Notes under the pieces: generated by a model | The model's database searches: none | What the model saw: only the letters and a program-made list of their open reading frames with translations | What the model was told of the DNA's origin: nothing | Shown: one piece after another, positions 10,124-22,409 of the stretch | Layout: each line of letters opens with the position of its first letter | Numbering within the stretch: the stretch's first letter is position 1 | Position numbers and translations under genes: made by a program | Origin: Paraglomus occultum | Taxonomy: Eukaryota; Glomeromycota; Glomeromycetes; Paraglomerales; Paraglomeraceae | Length of the DNA: 32,291 nt | Direction: 5' to 3' | Assembly (NCBI GenBank): GCA_910592205.1 | Contig: CAJVPJ010000246.1 | Span: 1 to 32,291 of the forward strand

Positions 10124-11816
10124 TCAAATGCCAAACCTTGTCACTCCATTAACAATATCATAACCATTAACCCAATCTTTAACATCAATATCCTTTTTGA
10201 GTTCCATTTTCACTCTACTGCAAGCAATAAACGAGTTATCCTTGCAAGCAATGAGAAGAATTTTGGAGTTTTTATCATAAAACAATGTACCCGGAAATAA
10301 GGGTGATTGTGTTGTTAACGGGTGAGAATCGGAAGGTGGGAGAGTGACAGAAGTAAGTTGGATTTGTCTATCAAGAAATGTTGTACGGAGCGCATACTAG
10401 GATTTCGAAAAACGGAGAGAAAGGGTTAACGACTGAAGAGTAGGGTAGATTAGTACACTGCCAGATGATCACACCAGTTTCATCGTACCTGATGTGATAT
10501 TGCTCGATGTAATCTCTCAATCTCTTCGGCTGTCTGATCGGACCAGTTGATATAAGACATTTCTTTCTGAATCTTACGAGCATAAGTGACTTTTTCAGAA
10601 TCTTGTTCTCTTACTTTGGACTGTAACATACAATGCAAATTAACATAATGAGTGAGATGCACTATATTTGTGTCAGAAGGTATCCGTACTCTATACGTAC
10701 ACGAATCACGTCCAAATCTTTTATTGTATCTATTAACAGCTCTGCTCCTTGTTCGGCAAGTATCGATTCAAGCGATTTATAGGTTGACCTGGGTGGAATG
10801 GGCTTGCAAATTGTGCCATTATATCAGATCATAACCAGATTACCCCAAGCTGAATAAATATCATGCAAACCATTTTTATCTGTCTCAATATTCGGCCTGC
10901 ATCAAACACTTCATGATGCAGTTCCTGAATAGTAATCCCAGTCTCAACGTCTCCGTTTAGTATGGAATATTGTATTGGCGACGCACCCCTGTACCTGATT
11001 GAATTATATCAGACCCGTTAGACGTTGCGCAAAGAATGATACACTGTAAATGATGTAAACCCCCCCCATCAAAGTTACATTGGCAGAAGAGAAGGATGAA
11101 CATTTATGGCTCCTCTGCTAAACGTCTTCAATACATTTGCCGGGATAAAGTATCCAAATGACACAACTATTCCAAGATCGAACAAGGATGGGGGCTATGT
11201 GAGGGTTATTAAGTTATGGCTAAAGAATACTAAACCAATCCATGAAGAATCCCAAGAGCGCACCTTCCAATCATCAAGAGACTTTTGAGGAGCGTCGTGT
11301 ACAATCAACCCAAATTCTTCCGCAAACTGCTTTACTAGGGCTGTGGCATATAAAAATAGGTTTCGGAGACATATGTAGTAACTGTCGATTAATTGACGTC
11401 GCGTTACAGGATCAAAATACGACGAGGTTAAATTTGCTTACTTTTTCTAACATGTTTCATATTCCTTCCAGTCCTTTGATCGGGTGAAGATACTACTTCA
11501 ATATTATCGATAACTGATGAAGTACTTTCTACAAAACGCAAGTTATTAATTCAGCCGAACATCAGATGTCTCTTGTTATCGTATATTTCTGTTTAACCAT
11601 ACTTTGTTCGTTCACCAATGCTCGCAACGATGCGAGTGAGAAATTATCAGACCCAAAGAATAGGACCCGATATCGGTCTTTAGCAATGGAACTTGAATAT
11701 GTACGTGTTCTCACATAATTTACTTTGCACCGGATGTTAATTGTATCAATACAGTGTATTCTACTGAATTTATCCCAGAATGCAAATATTTGCTTGCGAT
11801 TACAATATATTCCCAT
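10124..11816 (-). CDS. FMT1: Mitochondrial methionyl-tRNA formyltransferase
   Basis: It formylates initiator Met-tRNA with 10-formyl-THF for mitochondrial translation. I built eight exons: 11816-11603, 11528-11442, 11340-11264, 11194-11079, 10994-10871, 10802-10701, 10620-10489 and 10396-10124. All join in phase to give 374 aa, near the family length. The first about 45 residues are basic and end R-T-R-T-Y-S-S-S, a likely mitochondrial presequence. The fold starts R-V-L-F-F-G-S-D. The catalytic triad fits N157 and H159 in N-V-H-P-S-L-L-P, with D196 in H-E-V-F-D-A-G (E. coli Asn108, His110, Asp146). The C-terminal domain includes Y-A-R-K-I-Q-K-E and ends in K-D-W-V-N-G-Y. Two acceptor sites were chosen over nearer AGs because only they keep the family sequence. 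One donor begins GTTTGC and one GTGCGC. Confidence 0.92.
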
Positions 11817-14800
11817 TAGATCAGCATAAACCGACAGAACTCTCGTTAAAAATTTCTGATCACACCAAATTGGGATGTTACACGGAATATGTTTGTAGAG
11901 TATTATTGCTATTACTGTATTATTAAATCCAGAAGCGGCTTAATTGACGCGGGCTTGCAAGCAAGATCCTTGTTGCAACTACAACGTATTAAAAAAATTA
12001 TTCGCGCGTAATTCAAACGTAAAAAGTTAATAAAGGGTTTCCTATCCTCCTTCATCATATTAATATGGTTGACGACATTGACTGGTAACATTTTAATTAA
12101 ATACGTCTAATAGAAATATTTAATGTTCAATTTTCTTTTCTCTAATGCAACCTTTGACAGGGCAAAAGAAGGAGAAAATTATCGGCTTGCTTGGTTATAA
12201 CTTGAATTGTTATTACTTCTGCTGGGCTTTACGCAGAAAATGAAGAAGTAAAAGTGGGAAAACTTTTCCACAAATTGAGTTTAGATATTAATATCGAATT
12301 ATTTTGAAATTCAAAAATAATGGACAAACTAATTACCGCGGCAAACAAGGAATCAAAGTATGACAAGTTTTATTTGTCAAATAATATATAATTTTATTTT
12401 TGTTGCAGTGGAGACGCTTGCCAGTCGTTTCTATTTAGCACCATGAATTGACTTGTTGATACCATATTTTTGTTTTTGCGTCTGGATTATTTAACAATGA
12501 TTAATATTAATATTTAATAGGTATACTAATACGGTTTCAATCGCATGCAGACGTTTCTTTCATTGCTATCGTAGAAATGCACACACATAAACATAATTAC
12601 CGTTTAAGATACTATGTTAATAGTCTCAATTTCTAAATTACAACATTTGATTCTCTTTTCAACAAAAGTAATAATTATGTGAGCATAATTATACGAATGA
12701 TCCGCAAAAGCGTTCTTATTGTCCTTGCTTGGGCTGTTACGTATATCACAATAATTATTATTGTTATGATAAAACGTATGCGCTCAACTACAAGCTTTGA
12801 TAGCATTACCAACTCTTTAACGTAAGGGTGGCAGGCGTGTCGTTAAAAAAAATTGTCTTGTCAAAACTAAATATCGTATCAGGATAGTAGAAAAATGTTT
12901 TTTCAACAAAAATGCGCTTATATCATAGTTTTATTTTCGACTCAATGTATAGGATTACGTTGAACAATTTGAATTAAAGCGCATCATGGAGAAAGTACCA
13001 GTCAAGTACTCAACCCCTGATGTAGAACCTGCAGTAAACGTTCTTTATATTGGTTCTTGACGTTATTATTATTATTATTAACACTTACCTTGTCATTATT
13101 AGTACCAGACGTAGGAAGAAAAAAAAAATGAAAAACTTGAAACTCATAAGTAGTTTTATTGATACAATTTAATAAGATACTTTTCAAACAAGTTTTACTA
13201 ACCAAATCTAATAGATTAGTTAGGACCTACCCAATAGTTCTCTTCCAGCTTAATAATTTTTAGCATATCTCTCCTTTAACTAACACCCAAAAAGTATTTA
13301 AAATTCACTCCATGGTTTTTGGGTCATTTTCTTTAAAAGGATATTTAGCCATGTAATAATGTGTTTTAAAACTGATATCCTGTTAAAACTCCCAACATTG
13401 TGTTTACCTCTAGAAGATGTATGTTTTTCTAATGAACATGTACATTCCTACAACAGTCGTATCAAAGTCTAGACAAACCGCGCAAGTACGTTTTATAAAT
13501 TCGAAAACTAAAACTACGAAACTAAGACAAAAAGAAAAGAAAGAATAAACAAAAGAGGAAAAACGGCCGAACATCGACTCTTCGCCTTCATCCGATTCCG
13601 AATAACTGATTATGACGTTGATGTTGTCGTCAGTAAGTAACGAGCAATATAATTATTACATAATAACGTAATACTCTGCAAGTTAGTTTGACAGATAGTA
13701 TCTCACCCCTAGACGAAGCGTCCAATAAATCGACTCGGACACTGATCGGCTACTAGAAAAAAAAAGTCATTGAAGATGATTAAAAACTTTGTGATAAATC
13801 TGTATATACGAACCAACTGCAACTTCCGTATGTATAGGTGCCAGAACTTTTTGTTCTTCGGTCTCCTATATAATAATAATATATGTTAAAAATGGATGAC
13901 GCTACCGCGTAAATTGCAAGATGTAATTGTTAGGGGTAGCCTTAGGTTTCGCAGCGCAATATTAAAGGTTTGTTTGCATGATTATTATATGATATTTTCT
14001 TTTTTTAAAAAAAGTTTTTCCGGTATCACATGATATTAATATTAAGTTATTATTATCACGGTAATTCCCGGGTTGATGGATACGGAAATTTCCTTTGAAG
14101 TAAACCATATTAAATTGACAGAAGAAAACAATCGGGTAACAGTTTTTCAAACTTAATAAGCTCGATATAAGTGGTTATGCCCGCAATTTTATACCAAATG
14201 TTCGCTATGCTTGCTAAACGGTCCGTTCATGTTAAAATCTTTTTTGACTGAAATGCTTATTATTGTTGCTCAATGTAAGTTATACGTTTATTACATTCAA
14301 TTTTCAAGCATTAATTATCGTTTCATTAAGATACATTAACATTACTAGTGAGTACGTGTATACTTGTTAATAGGATATTTCACTAGAGTTCCAGCTTTTT
14401 CACGGTTGCAAATTGTATTCATATATTCCGCATATTGCAATTTGACAATTAAAACGTTGATGCAATTATCATATCAATATTACGTTAAAAAATTAACAAC
14501 TCCTCGCCAAACCGATGTAATGACAACACAAATTGAAATCAATGCTTTAACCAACATAACGAAGTAGCATTAACTAGCTGGAGACCCGATAAGTGTAATG
14601 ATGTAAAAGTTTCCGCTGCAAAAATCGCAGAAAAGTAAATGATAATATAACAATATATTTCTACGAACGGTTGCGCTCGCTGGATGAACCAAGTTTGACT
14701 GGGAAATACTTTCAAACCTAACAGTAAACCGTCAGCGTCCATCGAGACGTTACATAAAGGCGAATCTTGTATGTATTATAAAACTTAACGAGTATACTAT

Positions 14801-16798
14801 TTTTCTATCAGTACAACACTATGGCATTCACAGCGCTAGTCCTAGTATCCGTAAAGAATAAACATTTCCGTGACGCGTAAAGTAATAACTAATAGTATTC
14901 CAGAGTATATTAATTAGAAGGAACGATGTTAATCGCTTTCACCCACGCCTCGTAAACGAGTCTGTTTAACTATCTGTTCGTATTATAATTAGCGAATTAT
15001 CTGGTCTGGTGATGCAATCGTGACCAAAATAATACGATTCATCTCGTAAGCAGGTAAATAAGAAAAGGTAATGCGATGCATACATATATGTATATAGCTG
15101 TTTCCCAAAATCAATTAACAAATTGATAACAAAACCATGAATACCATATAATTGTGGCTTTGAATTCTACTATTGTGAGATATCTCCGAATATGAATTGA
15201 CGTAAATTTTACAATAAAAATTTATCCCCATTGTCAGTTTGCGTAATTTAATGAAATTATGAAAAACAATTCAAAAATGCTCTATGTTATAAGGTGAGAT
15301 ATGTACTAGCAAAAATGAACTTATTTTGTAACATCTACAAGTCCAATAGCAGAGCAAGAGAACAATGTCATAGAAAAAGCAATTTACAATATGCAAAGTA
15401 TTATGTCACAGACCCAATTTTATACTTAAAGACTTGGTATTGGTGCAGTAAATATTTTACAGTAATAGTGGGTAATGAACGTCAAATACATATTAGTTGG
15501 ACAGACCAAAACTTGGTTTGGTCTTGGACATTACTTACATTTGGTTCATAAATTGACATATAACATACCAGTAACTAGGCGTCTGATGTGTATGTACCTT
15601 TCCCTAGGATCAGACTAGTATACTATAAGGCAATGCCAAGACGATCTAATCACCGTGTGAAATGCACTAAATATGGTGACAGAAAAAGCAATTCTTCCGT
15701 CTTCTTAAACGTTCTGCTGTGACAGGGTCCATACCTTTAGAAAGAAGGTTAATTGGGTTAAATCGGACCCGCATCCAACAAACTTTAAGACAATCTTTGA
15801 TAAGAGATAAGGGGACTCGTACAACGAGGGGGGGATACGATTATGGATTATCTTGCATAAATGATGCTCGGAGGAATTATACAGCTGCGTGTGAACGAAT
15901 GCGAAACCCCACATCAATATTCTGTGTTTGTTGATCCACAAGATTTAAGAGATATATACCATGACACAATGGAAACCCGATAATCTGTGCGACAAATTCT
16001 TTGGTAATAGCCGACGATGGCGGAATTATCGTTTCATTTACAACCATTGTAGTCAATTGTTTGAATTGTTTAGGCGTACTTGACGTAATTAGAACCAGAA
16101 TTACGCTTCTCTCACAAGCTTAGAATGTGGGGCATGCCGTGCAACACAACTTGAGTTACATTGTTCAGAGTCAAGAACCCCCCGAATTGTGCAATATCTA
16201 ATTGTTTTATCTCGGAAGTTAAAAGTAAACGCAGTTACCCCCGCCATGCCAGTAACGCAAGAGCATGCCACTAAATGACCCTGCCAAATAAAGAAGTTAT
16301 TATCTAATCGGATGAGCAATCTGAATCAACGGAATAATAGTAACGGCAAAGACCTTTCAACAGGAACACTGATTGTTACGATTATTAAGGCACGATTGTT
16401 ACGCAGAGATATCACAAAAAAGGAATCAAAACTTTCAACGGTAGTTAATTGAATAATTGTATAATTATGTCAATGAATAACTAATAACTAACCTTATTGA
16501 TAAATCATGGTTACACAGATAAGCGAAATCGTTATCAAAGTATTGGTCATTTTAGAAAAGCAGGTCCAACGTGAAAAAAACGCCCCATAAACCGTGATAT
16601 AAAATGATATAAGATGCTTATCAGTAATCTCACTTCAGCCATAACTTTTCTTCTGAAAAACTGCAATACATTTAAATTTGCCAACAACATAGAAACCTCT
16701 GTATGTATTTATTAGATACGTCAAAGCACACACCCTCAAGTATTAACATCTCTACTAACAATTCATTGACAGTGCTATCATCTGCCTCAACAGTTACC
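11817..16798. other. 5-kb AT-rich gap between divergent FMT and ASN genes
   Basis: It holds upstream sequence of two divergent genes and otherwise no gene I can defend. A minus-strand cluster at about 13515-13960 has exon-like pieces with good splice sites (for example 13865-13814) and an acidic open end, but no recognisable product. Open frames at 13002-13205 (minus), 14364-14567 and 15294-15551 have no family features. Minor structures are a (TTA)n run at about 13062-13081 and a short hairpin at 15503-15524. A TATA-like TATAAAA sits at 16598-16604, about 195 bp before the ASN start. Confidence 0.45.
15503..15524. repeat. Short perfect hairpin
   Basis: AGACCAAA (15503-15510) and TTTGGTCT (15517-15524) are perfect inverted copies around a 6-base loop. 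The flanks TTGGAC and TTGGACA are direct copies. It could be the end of a decayed inverted-repeat element, but no partner end was found. Confidence 0.5.
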
Positions 16799-19031
16799 AT
16801 GTGTGGAATCTTCGCTGTCTACAACTATCAGGGCGATATCAATGTATACCGTAAGAGGGCACTTATGTGTTCCAAAAAGTAACTATCTCTAAATCACTCT
16901 CCCTATATACATCCCCGATCACCCCAAATGCTGGATGCACTACGCTGAACCTGACACTTTTTTTTTTCTTTCTCCTCTTTGTAAAGATTAAGACATCGTG
17001 GCCCTGATTGGAGTGGCTGTATTATCAAAGGCAATAACATTCTTGCTCACGAGCGATTAGCTATCGTTGGTGTCGGTGAGTCAGAAATGCAGTAACCAGT
17101 TATAATTTGTGTCACGCGAATCACTAACATAAACTGCGTTTGACAGGAAGTGGCGCACAGCCCATCACGAATGAAGACGAATCGATTGTCCTTGCGGTCA
17201 ATGGAGAAATATATAATCACAAGGGATTGGAGAAACTAGTACCAGATGCCGTTTTCAGCACCCAGTCTGATTGCGAATGTATACTTCATGTGGTATGAAT
17301 AGAATGTTTAGAAATACCGATCGTTCGGCTCACTACAAATACGGTTTGCATAATAATGAATTTCTATCATTTTCCCTAGTACGCGAAAACGGGCAACGCA
17401 GTCGTTGACTATCTCGACGGCATGTTCTCCTTTGTCCTTCTCGACGTTCGCAATAACAAAATATTGGCGGCACGTGATCCAATCGGTATCACCCCTCTCT
17501 ACCAAGGATGGTCATCTTATTCACCAGATACCGTGTATTTCGCCTCCGAGATGAAAGCATTACAGGACGAATGCGATAAAATCATATCGTTTCCACCTGG
17601 ACATTTTTATGATTCATCAACGAAAGAGACGACTCGGTATTATCGTCCTCCTTGGTGGGATTCCAGCGTTGTACCCACATCTCCAGTTGATTATAAGCTG
17701 TTGAGGGAAACGTTGGAAAAGGCCGTGCGTAAGCGTTTGATGAGTGAAGTACCATACGGGGTCTTGTTGAGTGGTGGCTTGGATTCTAGTTTGATTGCAT
17801 CGATAGCTCAACGGGAGGCAATCAAATTGGCTGCAAGTCAGAATGGCTTTGCGGGAGACGATGTCGATGAGAGTGAGTTGTTTTACTAACTGCCAATGAT
17901 TTGTCCATGATATTTGTGAGTGCATAACTATAACTTAACATTGGCTTCACACATACAGGTGCGTTAAAGTCATGGCCAAAACTCCATTCATTCTCAATTG
18001 GCCTTCCACACTCACCAGACTTGGCCGCTGCCCGCAAAGTTGCAGATTTTCTGCAAACGGTGCATCACGAATTTACCTTTACCATTCAAGAGGGCCTCGA
18101 TGCACTGCACGACGTCATTTATCATCTCGAAACTTATGATGTGACGACCGTCCGTGCTAGCACACCAATGTACTTGTTATCACGAAAGATCAAAGCTATG
18201 GGTGTTAAAATGGTACTTAGCGGAGAAGGCAGTGACGAGATCTTTGGAGGATATCTCTATTTTCACGCCGCTCCCTCTGCCACTGATTTCCATGAAGAGA
18301 CTGTTACTAGGGTGAAGAATCTGCATACGTCAGATTGTTTAAGAGCCAACAAGAGTACGATGGCATGGGGATTGGAGGCAAGAGTACCGTTTTTGGATGC
18401 GGCCTTTCTTAATGTTGCTATGAATGTTAATCCTGAGGAAAAAATGTTTAAACCTGGGAGAATGGAAAAGGTGTGTATTTTGTTGTGACCAGAAATTGAA
18501 GTAGTTTTTTAATAGTTGGATACATACTTACAGTAAAATTTCTTTTTGTCTAGTACATATTGAGGAAAGCCTTCGACGTCTCCACCACTGATGACGATCG
18601 GCCATACCTCCCAGACTCGATTCTCTGGCGCCAAAAGGAACAATTTTCCGATGGAGTAGGTTATAGTTGGATCGATACTCTTAAAGCCACGGCAGAAAAG
18701 CATGTGACCGATGAACAGCTAGCCACTGCTGCTAAACGATGGTCCAAGGATACGCCAACAACAAAGGAAGCTTATTGGTATCGTGAAATGTTTGAGGATT
18801 CGTTCCCAGAAGATGCTTGCGTCGAGAGTGTTGTCAGGTGGATTCCGAGATCCGATTGGGGTATGTATTATTATATCTACATAGTTGCATAAAGGACATT
18901 CGTATTTGTCTTGTGTAAGTGTGTTTATACCAATCAATCGCCATTTGCTGTCCTTTAAAACAGGTTGTCCTGAGGATCCTTCTGGTCGTGCCCAAACTGT
19001 TCATAATGCGGCATACGCTAACAAACAATAA
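16799..19031 (+). CDS. ASN1: Asparagine synthetase (glutamine-hydrolysing)
   Basis: It makes Asn from Asp, Gln and ATP in the cytosol. Exons are 16799-16878, 16987-17075, 17147-17292, 17380-17872, 17959-18470, 18554-18860 and 18964-19031, joined in phase to 564 aa, the usual length. The protein starts M-C-G-I-F, so Cys2 is exposed as the class II amidotransferase nucleophile once Met is removed. The R-H-R-G-P-D and V-N-G-E-I-Y-N-H glutaminase motifs follow. The synthetase half has the ATP-pyrophosphatase loop S-G-G-L-D-S-S at 236-242 and [11 protein letters not shown] at 357-367. It ends in the usual substrate-closing region with [12 protein letters not shown]. All catalytic motifs are intact. 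An AATAAA overlaps the stop codon. Confidence 0.97.
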
Positions 19032-19807
19032 AGAAAATCATGCTATACACGTATTTGCAAAACATTACTTTCACATACTTTGTTATATTTTTTTAGTCAT
19101 TCATACAAAGGCATACACTATTCAATAGAAATAGTTTTCATTTTCTTAGATTATATTGTTCTAATGAATGTGGTAATGTGTATTTGGCGATTGGCATTTA
19201 TATCAATATATACATTCATATACATGCATAGTTTGAATAAACATTTGAGTAAACGTCTAATTAGTACACTTTATATGAGGGTAACATGAGATTCAGCTCC
19301 GAGAATTCATGAGCGTACAAGTCCTTGTGGAAGAGCGCTTTGGGAATCGCCGTCAACATCAGTGTATTCTATTTATAGAAAACTATTTTTCTAATTTTAG
19401 CATAGTCATTCTTTTCAGGCAACGAAATTCCATGTTTGGTTATGATGTGTGGCGGAATTATGAGGGCTATAGTTACCAAACAGAGAATAATACATTCAAC
19501 ACGTAATATATGAGTAATGATGCCAAGCACGTATTCGCTTTACTTTGACTGTAACAAGCCGCCTTGCCATCGAAAATTAACTGTCCAGTGTCGCAATTGC
19601 CCAAAACCCATTCATCATTAATAATAATAAGACATAATACAAGATAAAGATACTAGAGCGCTAGTCCATTTTATCAAATGGGAATGTAACAGGCGTTTTA
19701 TTATACAAACAACTTATTATAATATATTAAATATCAATTAGGTCGTAAATCGATAAATATTATTCAAAACACGTCTCCCCCTCTTCCCTCCCCCGGCATT
19801 CCATGAA
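19032..19807. other. Intergenic region between convergent ASN and UPO genes
   Basis: This AT-rich 3' flank is shared by two convergent genes. Open frames here (19080-19289, 19309-19506) are AT-biased and have no recognisable features. No RNA gene or repeat was seen. Confidence 0.5.
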
Positions 19808-20726
19808 TCATTTCTTTTCATTTTTCATCTCCTTTGACCTATTTTCAATCTTGCTCTGCATGCTCCAAACATCACAAAAGGTCACCGGCTTACTTCCCTT
19901 TTGCCAGCCATCGGGTAACCGCTCCTCCTTCAAAAGTGTTCTTGCAGTCTCGACGTCAATCTCTTGGTTAGTCGCCTGTCCCAGTACACTCAAAAGCAGG
20001 GCAGATTCACCAAAAGCAGTTTTATATTGTTTCGTGCCAAAGCAAAATTCTTTGTCTCGTTCTTTTGAGTCTTCGTACCGCAGGTTACGGAATTTGGCGA
20101 GAGTATCGATGGTGATACGGCCATCCACAGCATGGGAAAGAAGACTATCAACTAGAGATGGATCGACATGAATATTGTCGCCTAGGAACGCATCTTGTCG
20201 TGTTAGAGACGCATCGTGTTCGATTACATTATGCTTGCCGAGATCTTCGAGAGAGCTGGTTACCAATGTATGGGAGATATGTAATGAACGGTAACATTAG
20301 TGCAACGAGACCAGTCATAAAAAAAAAGGTAATTAAGGAAAGGAGGCGAAAATGAAGATGTTACAAAAACATCAACACCGAAATAATCATATACGCCCTT
20401 TTCCCATTAATCAACTGATTGAATTTTCTTACCATACTCCTTTGCTACCAACTAGATAGACAGCTGCCCTCGCCATAAAATTGGCAAATCCACGGGACAC
20501 GTTCAGATGTTTGTTAAGTGCATCTGTTATTTGTGCAGCTGTCAAATTCTTCCCGTCGTGTGGTCTGTGCAAAAGTATGAAAAGCGTTAATATGTAGTAG
20601 TATTTCAGGTCATGCCGTCGTCAACTTGTATGCTTACAAATAACCATGATTTGCTAGTATGTTGAGTGCTGGGCAGGGCGACCTGAGGTCTCCTTTGCCT
20701 GGCGGCTTCCACTCTGAGGTAGACAT
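19808..20726 (-). CDS. Heme-thiolate peroxidase / unspecific peroxygenase (chloroperoxidase family)
   Basis: Enzymes of this family use H2O2 and a cysteine-ligated heme to oxidise or oxygenate organic substrates. Exons 20726-20638, 20564-20433 and 20255-19808 join in phase to 222 aa, within the short-UPO size class. The proximal heme motif S-P-C-P-A-L-N-x-L-A-N-H-G lies at about residues 16-28, with Cys as the thiolate ligand. The second motif E-H-D-A-S-L-T-R lies near 82-89. A later F-G-E-S could supply the distal acid Glu. The protein begins M-S-T-S-E-W-K and lacks a signal peptide, so the gene model predicts an intracellular enzyme, unlike the well-studied secreted peroxygenases. The second intron (20432-20256) is the longest in this gene at 177 nt. 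Substrate is unknown. Confidence 0.9.
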
Positions 20727-21771
20727 TGTGTTGATAATACGATCGTGCGAACTGCGTGAGATACCGCACAAGGCATTTATATGGAAATTGATACATATAG
20801 TTACCTGATTTTCGGAACACAGAGATAATGATGTCATGGACCCGTGACAAACGCCACGTATTGTTTGTTCCCATTTAGAATTTGCAGAAAATGTAGAGCA
20901 TAATGAGTTTAGTAGTGCGTATGTGATACGATTTACCAATCCATGATTTGCTCTTTTGAATCGGATGCTTGGCATTTACAATATATTAACATTGTAACGA
21001 TTGTTTCTCAAGATCATATCTGGTGGCTGGTTTGGGGATATACTGCAGTACTGCGAGCAATAGACAATACAATTACGTTTATATTACGGCTGGGTATGGC
21101 TGAAATAACATACATCCTGTCGACGTCATAAATACAGCGTTGTGTAACTGTTCAAGAGAAAGTCCAACTGTGAGTTCCGATCCAATAGTATACCTACGTT
21201 CTGTCGTAACAAAGATGAAGGGTCAATGACAATAGGACTGGCATCCAAGTCCTCAAAACTCCAACATCATCAATCGTACAAGTAACGAATACGTGGTACG
21301 TCTAAAAGAAAGCAGGCGGAAAGCTTGTCGAATTAGGATGTAAATTGAATAGTGATGGTGGGTTGGTGCGTAACTCATTGTATACGAATCTGAATCAAAC
21401 AATGCGCAGGATCTTACCCTTTCCCAATTATGCAGTTGCTGAGTCAAAACTAGCACTATAGGTAACAACACTGTATACTCCAGTGATGCGACAATGTACA
21501 GGTACAAAGTTGACGTCAAAGATCAACACAGCGCGATTGAACTGACAGATGTGATAAAATCGCTATACCTGCGACTTAATAATGTGATCGTATAGTTGAT
21601 ATAAAATGGTTTATTTTAAGATAAATATAAATTTTGGTACAGACTTTGATATGGAATTATGAACACCAATCTCGTATCCGCTTTTTTGACCTTTTTTTTT
21701 TCATTCAAACATTGTTGATTCTGCTGCCACTCCGCAGATAAAAACAATAAAGAAAACAAATCATCCGCTTC
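20727..21771. other. Upstream region of the peroxygenase gene, no gene supported
   Basis: No defensible gene. Minus-strand frames at 21253-21519 are open in two registers at once over part of their length, and neither resembles a known protein. AT-rich spacer otherwise, with a T-run near 21690-21702. Confidence 0.4.
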
Positions 21772-21845
21772 TCAGTCCCGAGGAAGGAGGTATTGGTCGT
21801 TCTTTTTTCGGATATTGACCAACTGATTCCTTCGTTGATAATCTT
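21772..21845 (-). other. Exon-like segment of unknown gene
   Basis: After a plausible acceptor (CCAACCAG at 21853-21846) the minus strand reads D-Y-Q-R-R-N-Q-L-V-N-I-R-K-K-N-D-Q-Y, then L-L-P-R-D and TGA (21774-21772). The composition is clearly less AT-biased than the surroundings and looks like a basic helical C-terminus. I found no secure upstream exon in this frame, and another frame is also open across it. Family not recognised. Confidence 0.25.
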
Positions 21846-22032
21846 CTGGTTGGAGTTTATGTGATCAGCCACGAATCTCACATCTGCATTATAAATACAA
21901 GTATGAATTAGTTAAAGTGGTAAACGTTATCTTAAATAGCAAAGTGCATTGGAAGAATGGATGAGAATACAACAAAACGAGCTAATTATAAGAGATAAAA
22001 AAGAAGCAGTGTATACACAATGGGTTTAGATT

Positions 22033-22074
22033 CTAATCTTCCATAGCATCCGAGGCAAAAGCTAACCTAGTAAC
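22033..22074 (-). other. Possible terminal exon ending L-A-F-A-S-D-A-M-E-D
   Basis: Following the acceptor-like AATAATTAG the minus strand reads V-T-R-L-A-F-A-S-D-A-M-E-D then TAG (22035-22033). It looks like a protein C-terminus, but the upstream exon that would supply the phase was not found. It may belong to the same minus-strand gene as 22410-22640. Confidence 0.2.
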
Positions 22075-22123
22075 ACTAATTATTAGCACAGACCCGACTG
22101 GATGCCGATAAACCCCGCAAATC

Positions 22124-22171
22124 GTCTTTTTTTGGGGGACCGCCAGGTTGCAGTCTTTTTGGGGGACCACC
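22124..22171. repeat. Duplicated T-run/G-run motif
   Basis: The pattern GTCTTTTT(TT)GGGGGACCRCC occurs twice (22124-22144 and 22153-22171) and is followed by a GGGG-T10 run. Each copy places a G5 run beside a T run. It is probably a local slippage duplication. Confidence 0.7.
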
Positions 22172-22409
22172 GGGGTTTTTTTTTTGCTTCCTCATAAAGA
22201 ATTCTGGTGAAAGGCATTTTTTCCTAATTTTGAAATACTCCTACAGATATTAGTTTTGAACGAGTTGGAAAGACGTTTAATCAGCAAGTCCCATGGGATA
22301 TCCTATTATCAATACAAACAAACTCATATTACTCTACCCTATATCCACCATAATCTAATCTATTATGTACGGTATGTCCCAAACTTGATCTTACCTGTCT
22401 GAGAGATCA

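Noticed and set aside
13002-13205. 67-codon minus-strand frame with poly-Asn
   Set aside because: The poly-Asn comes from a TTA/AAT microsatellite, and the rest is unrecognisable.
15294-15551. 85-codon plus-strand open frame
   Set aside because: No family features, no splice partners, AT-biased composition. It includes the hairpin at 15503-15524.
15705-15941. Overlapping open frames on both strands (78 and 71 codons)
   Set aside because: Both strands are open at once with no recognisable motifs, which points to chance.
21253-21519. 88-codon minus-strand frame
   Set aside because: Another frame is open over the same bases. It has hydrophobic stretches but no family pattern or defensible exons.
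22083-22217. 44-codon minus-strand frame, Lys/Pro/Arg-rich, across the G-run duplication
   Set aside because: The frame depends on exact homopolymer lengths, and the translation is a by-product of the duplicated motif.
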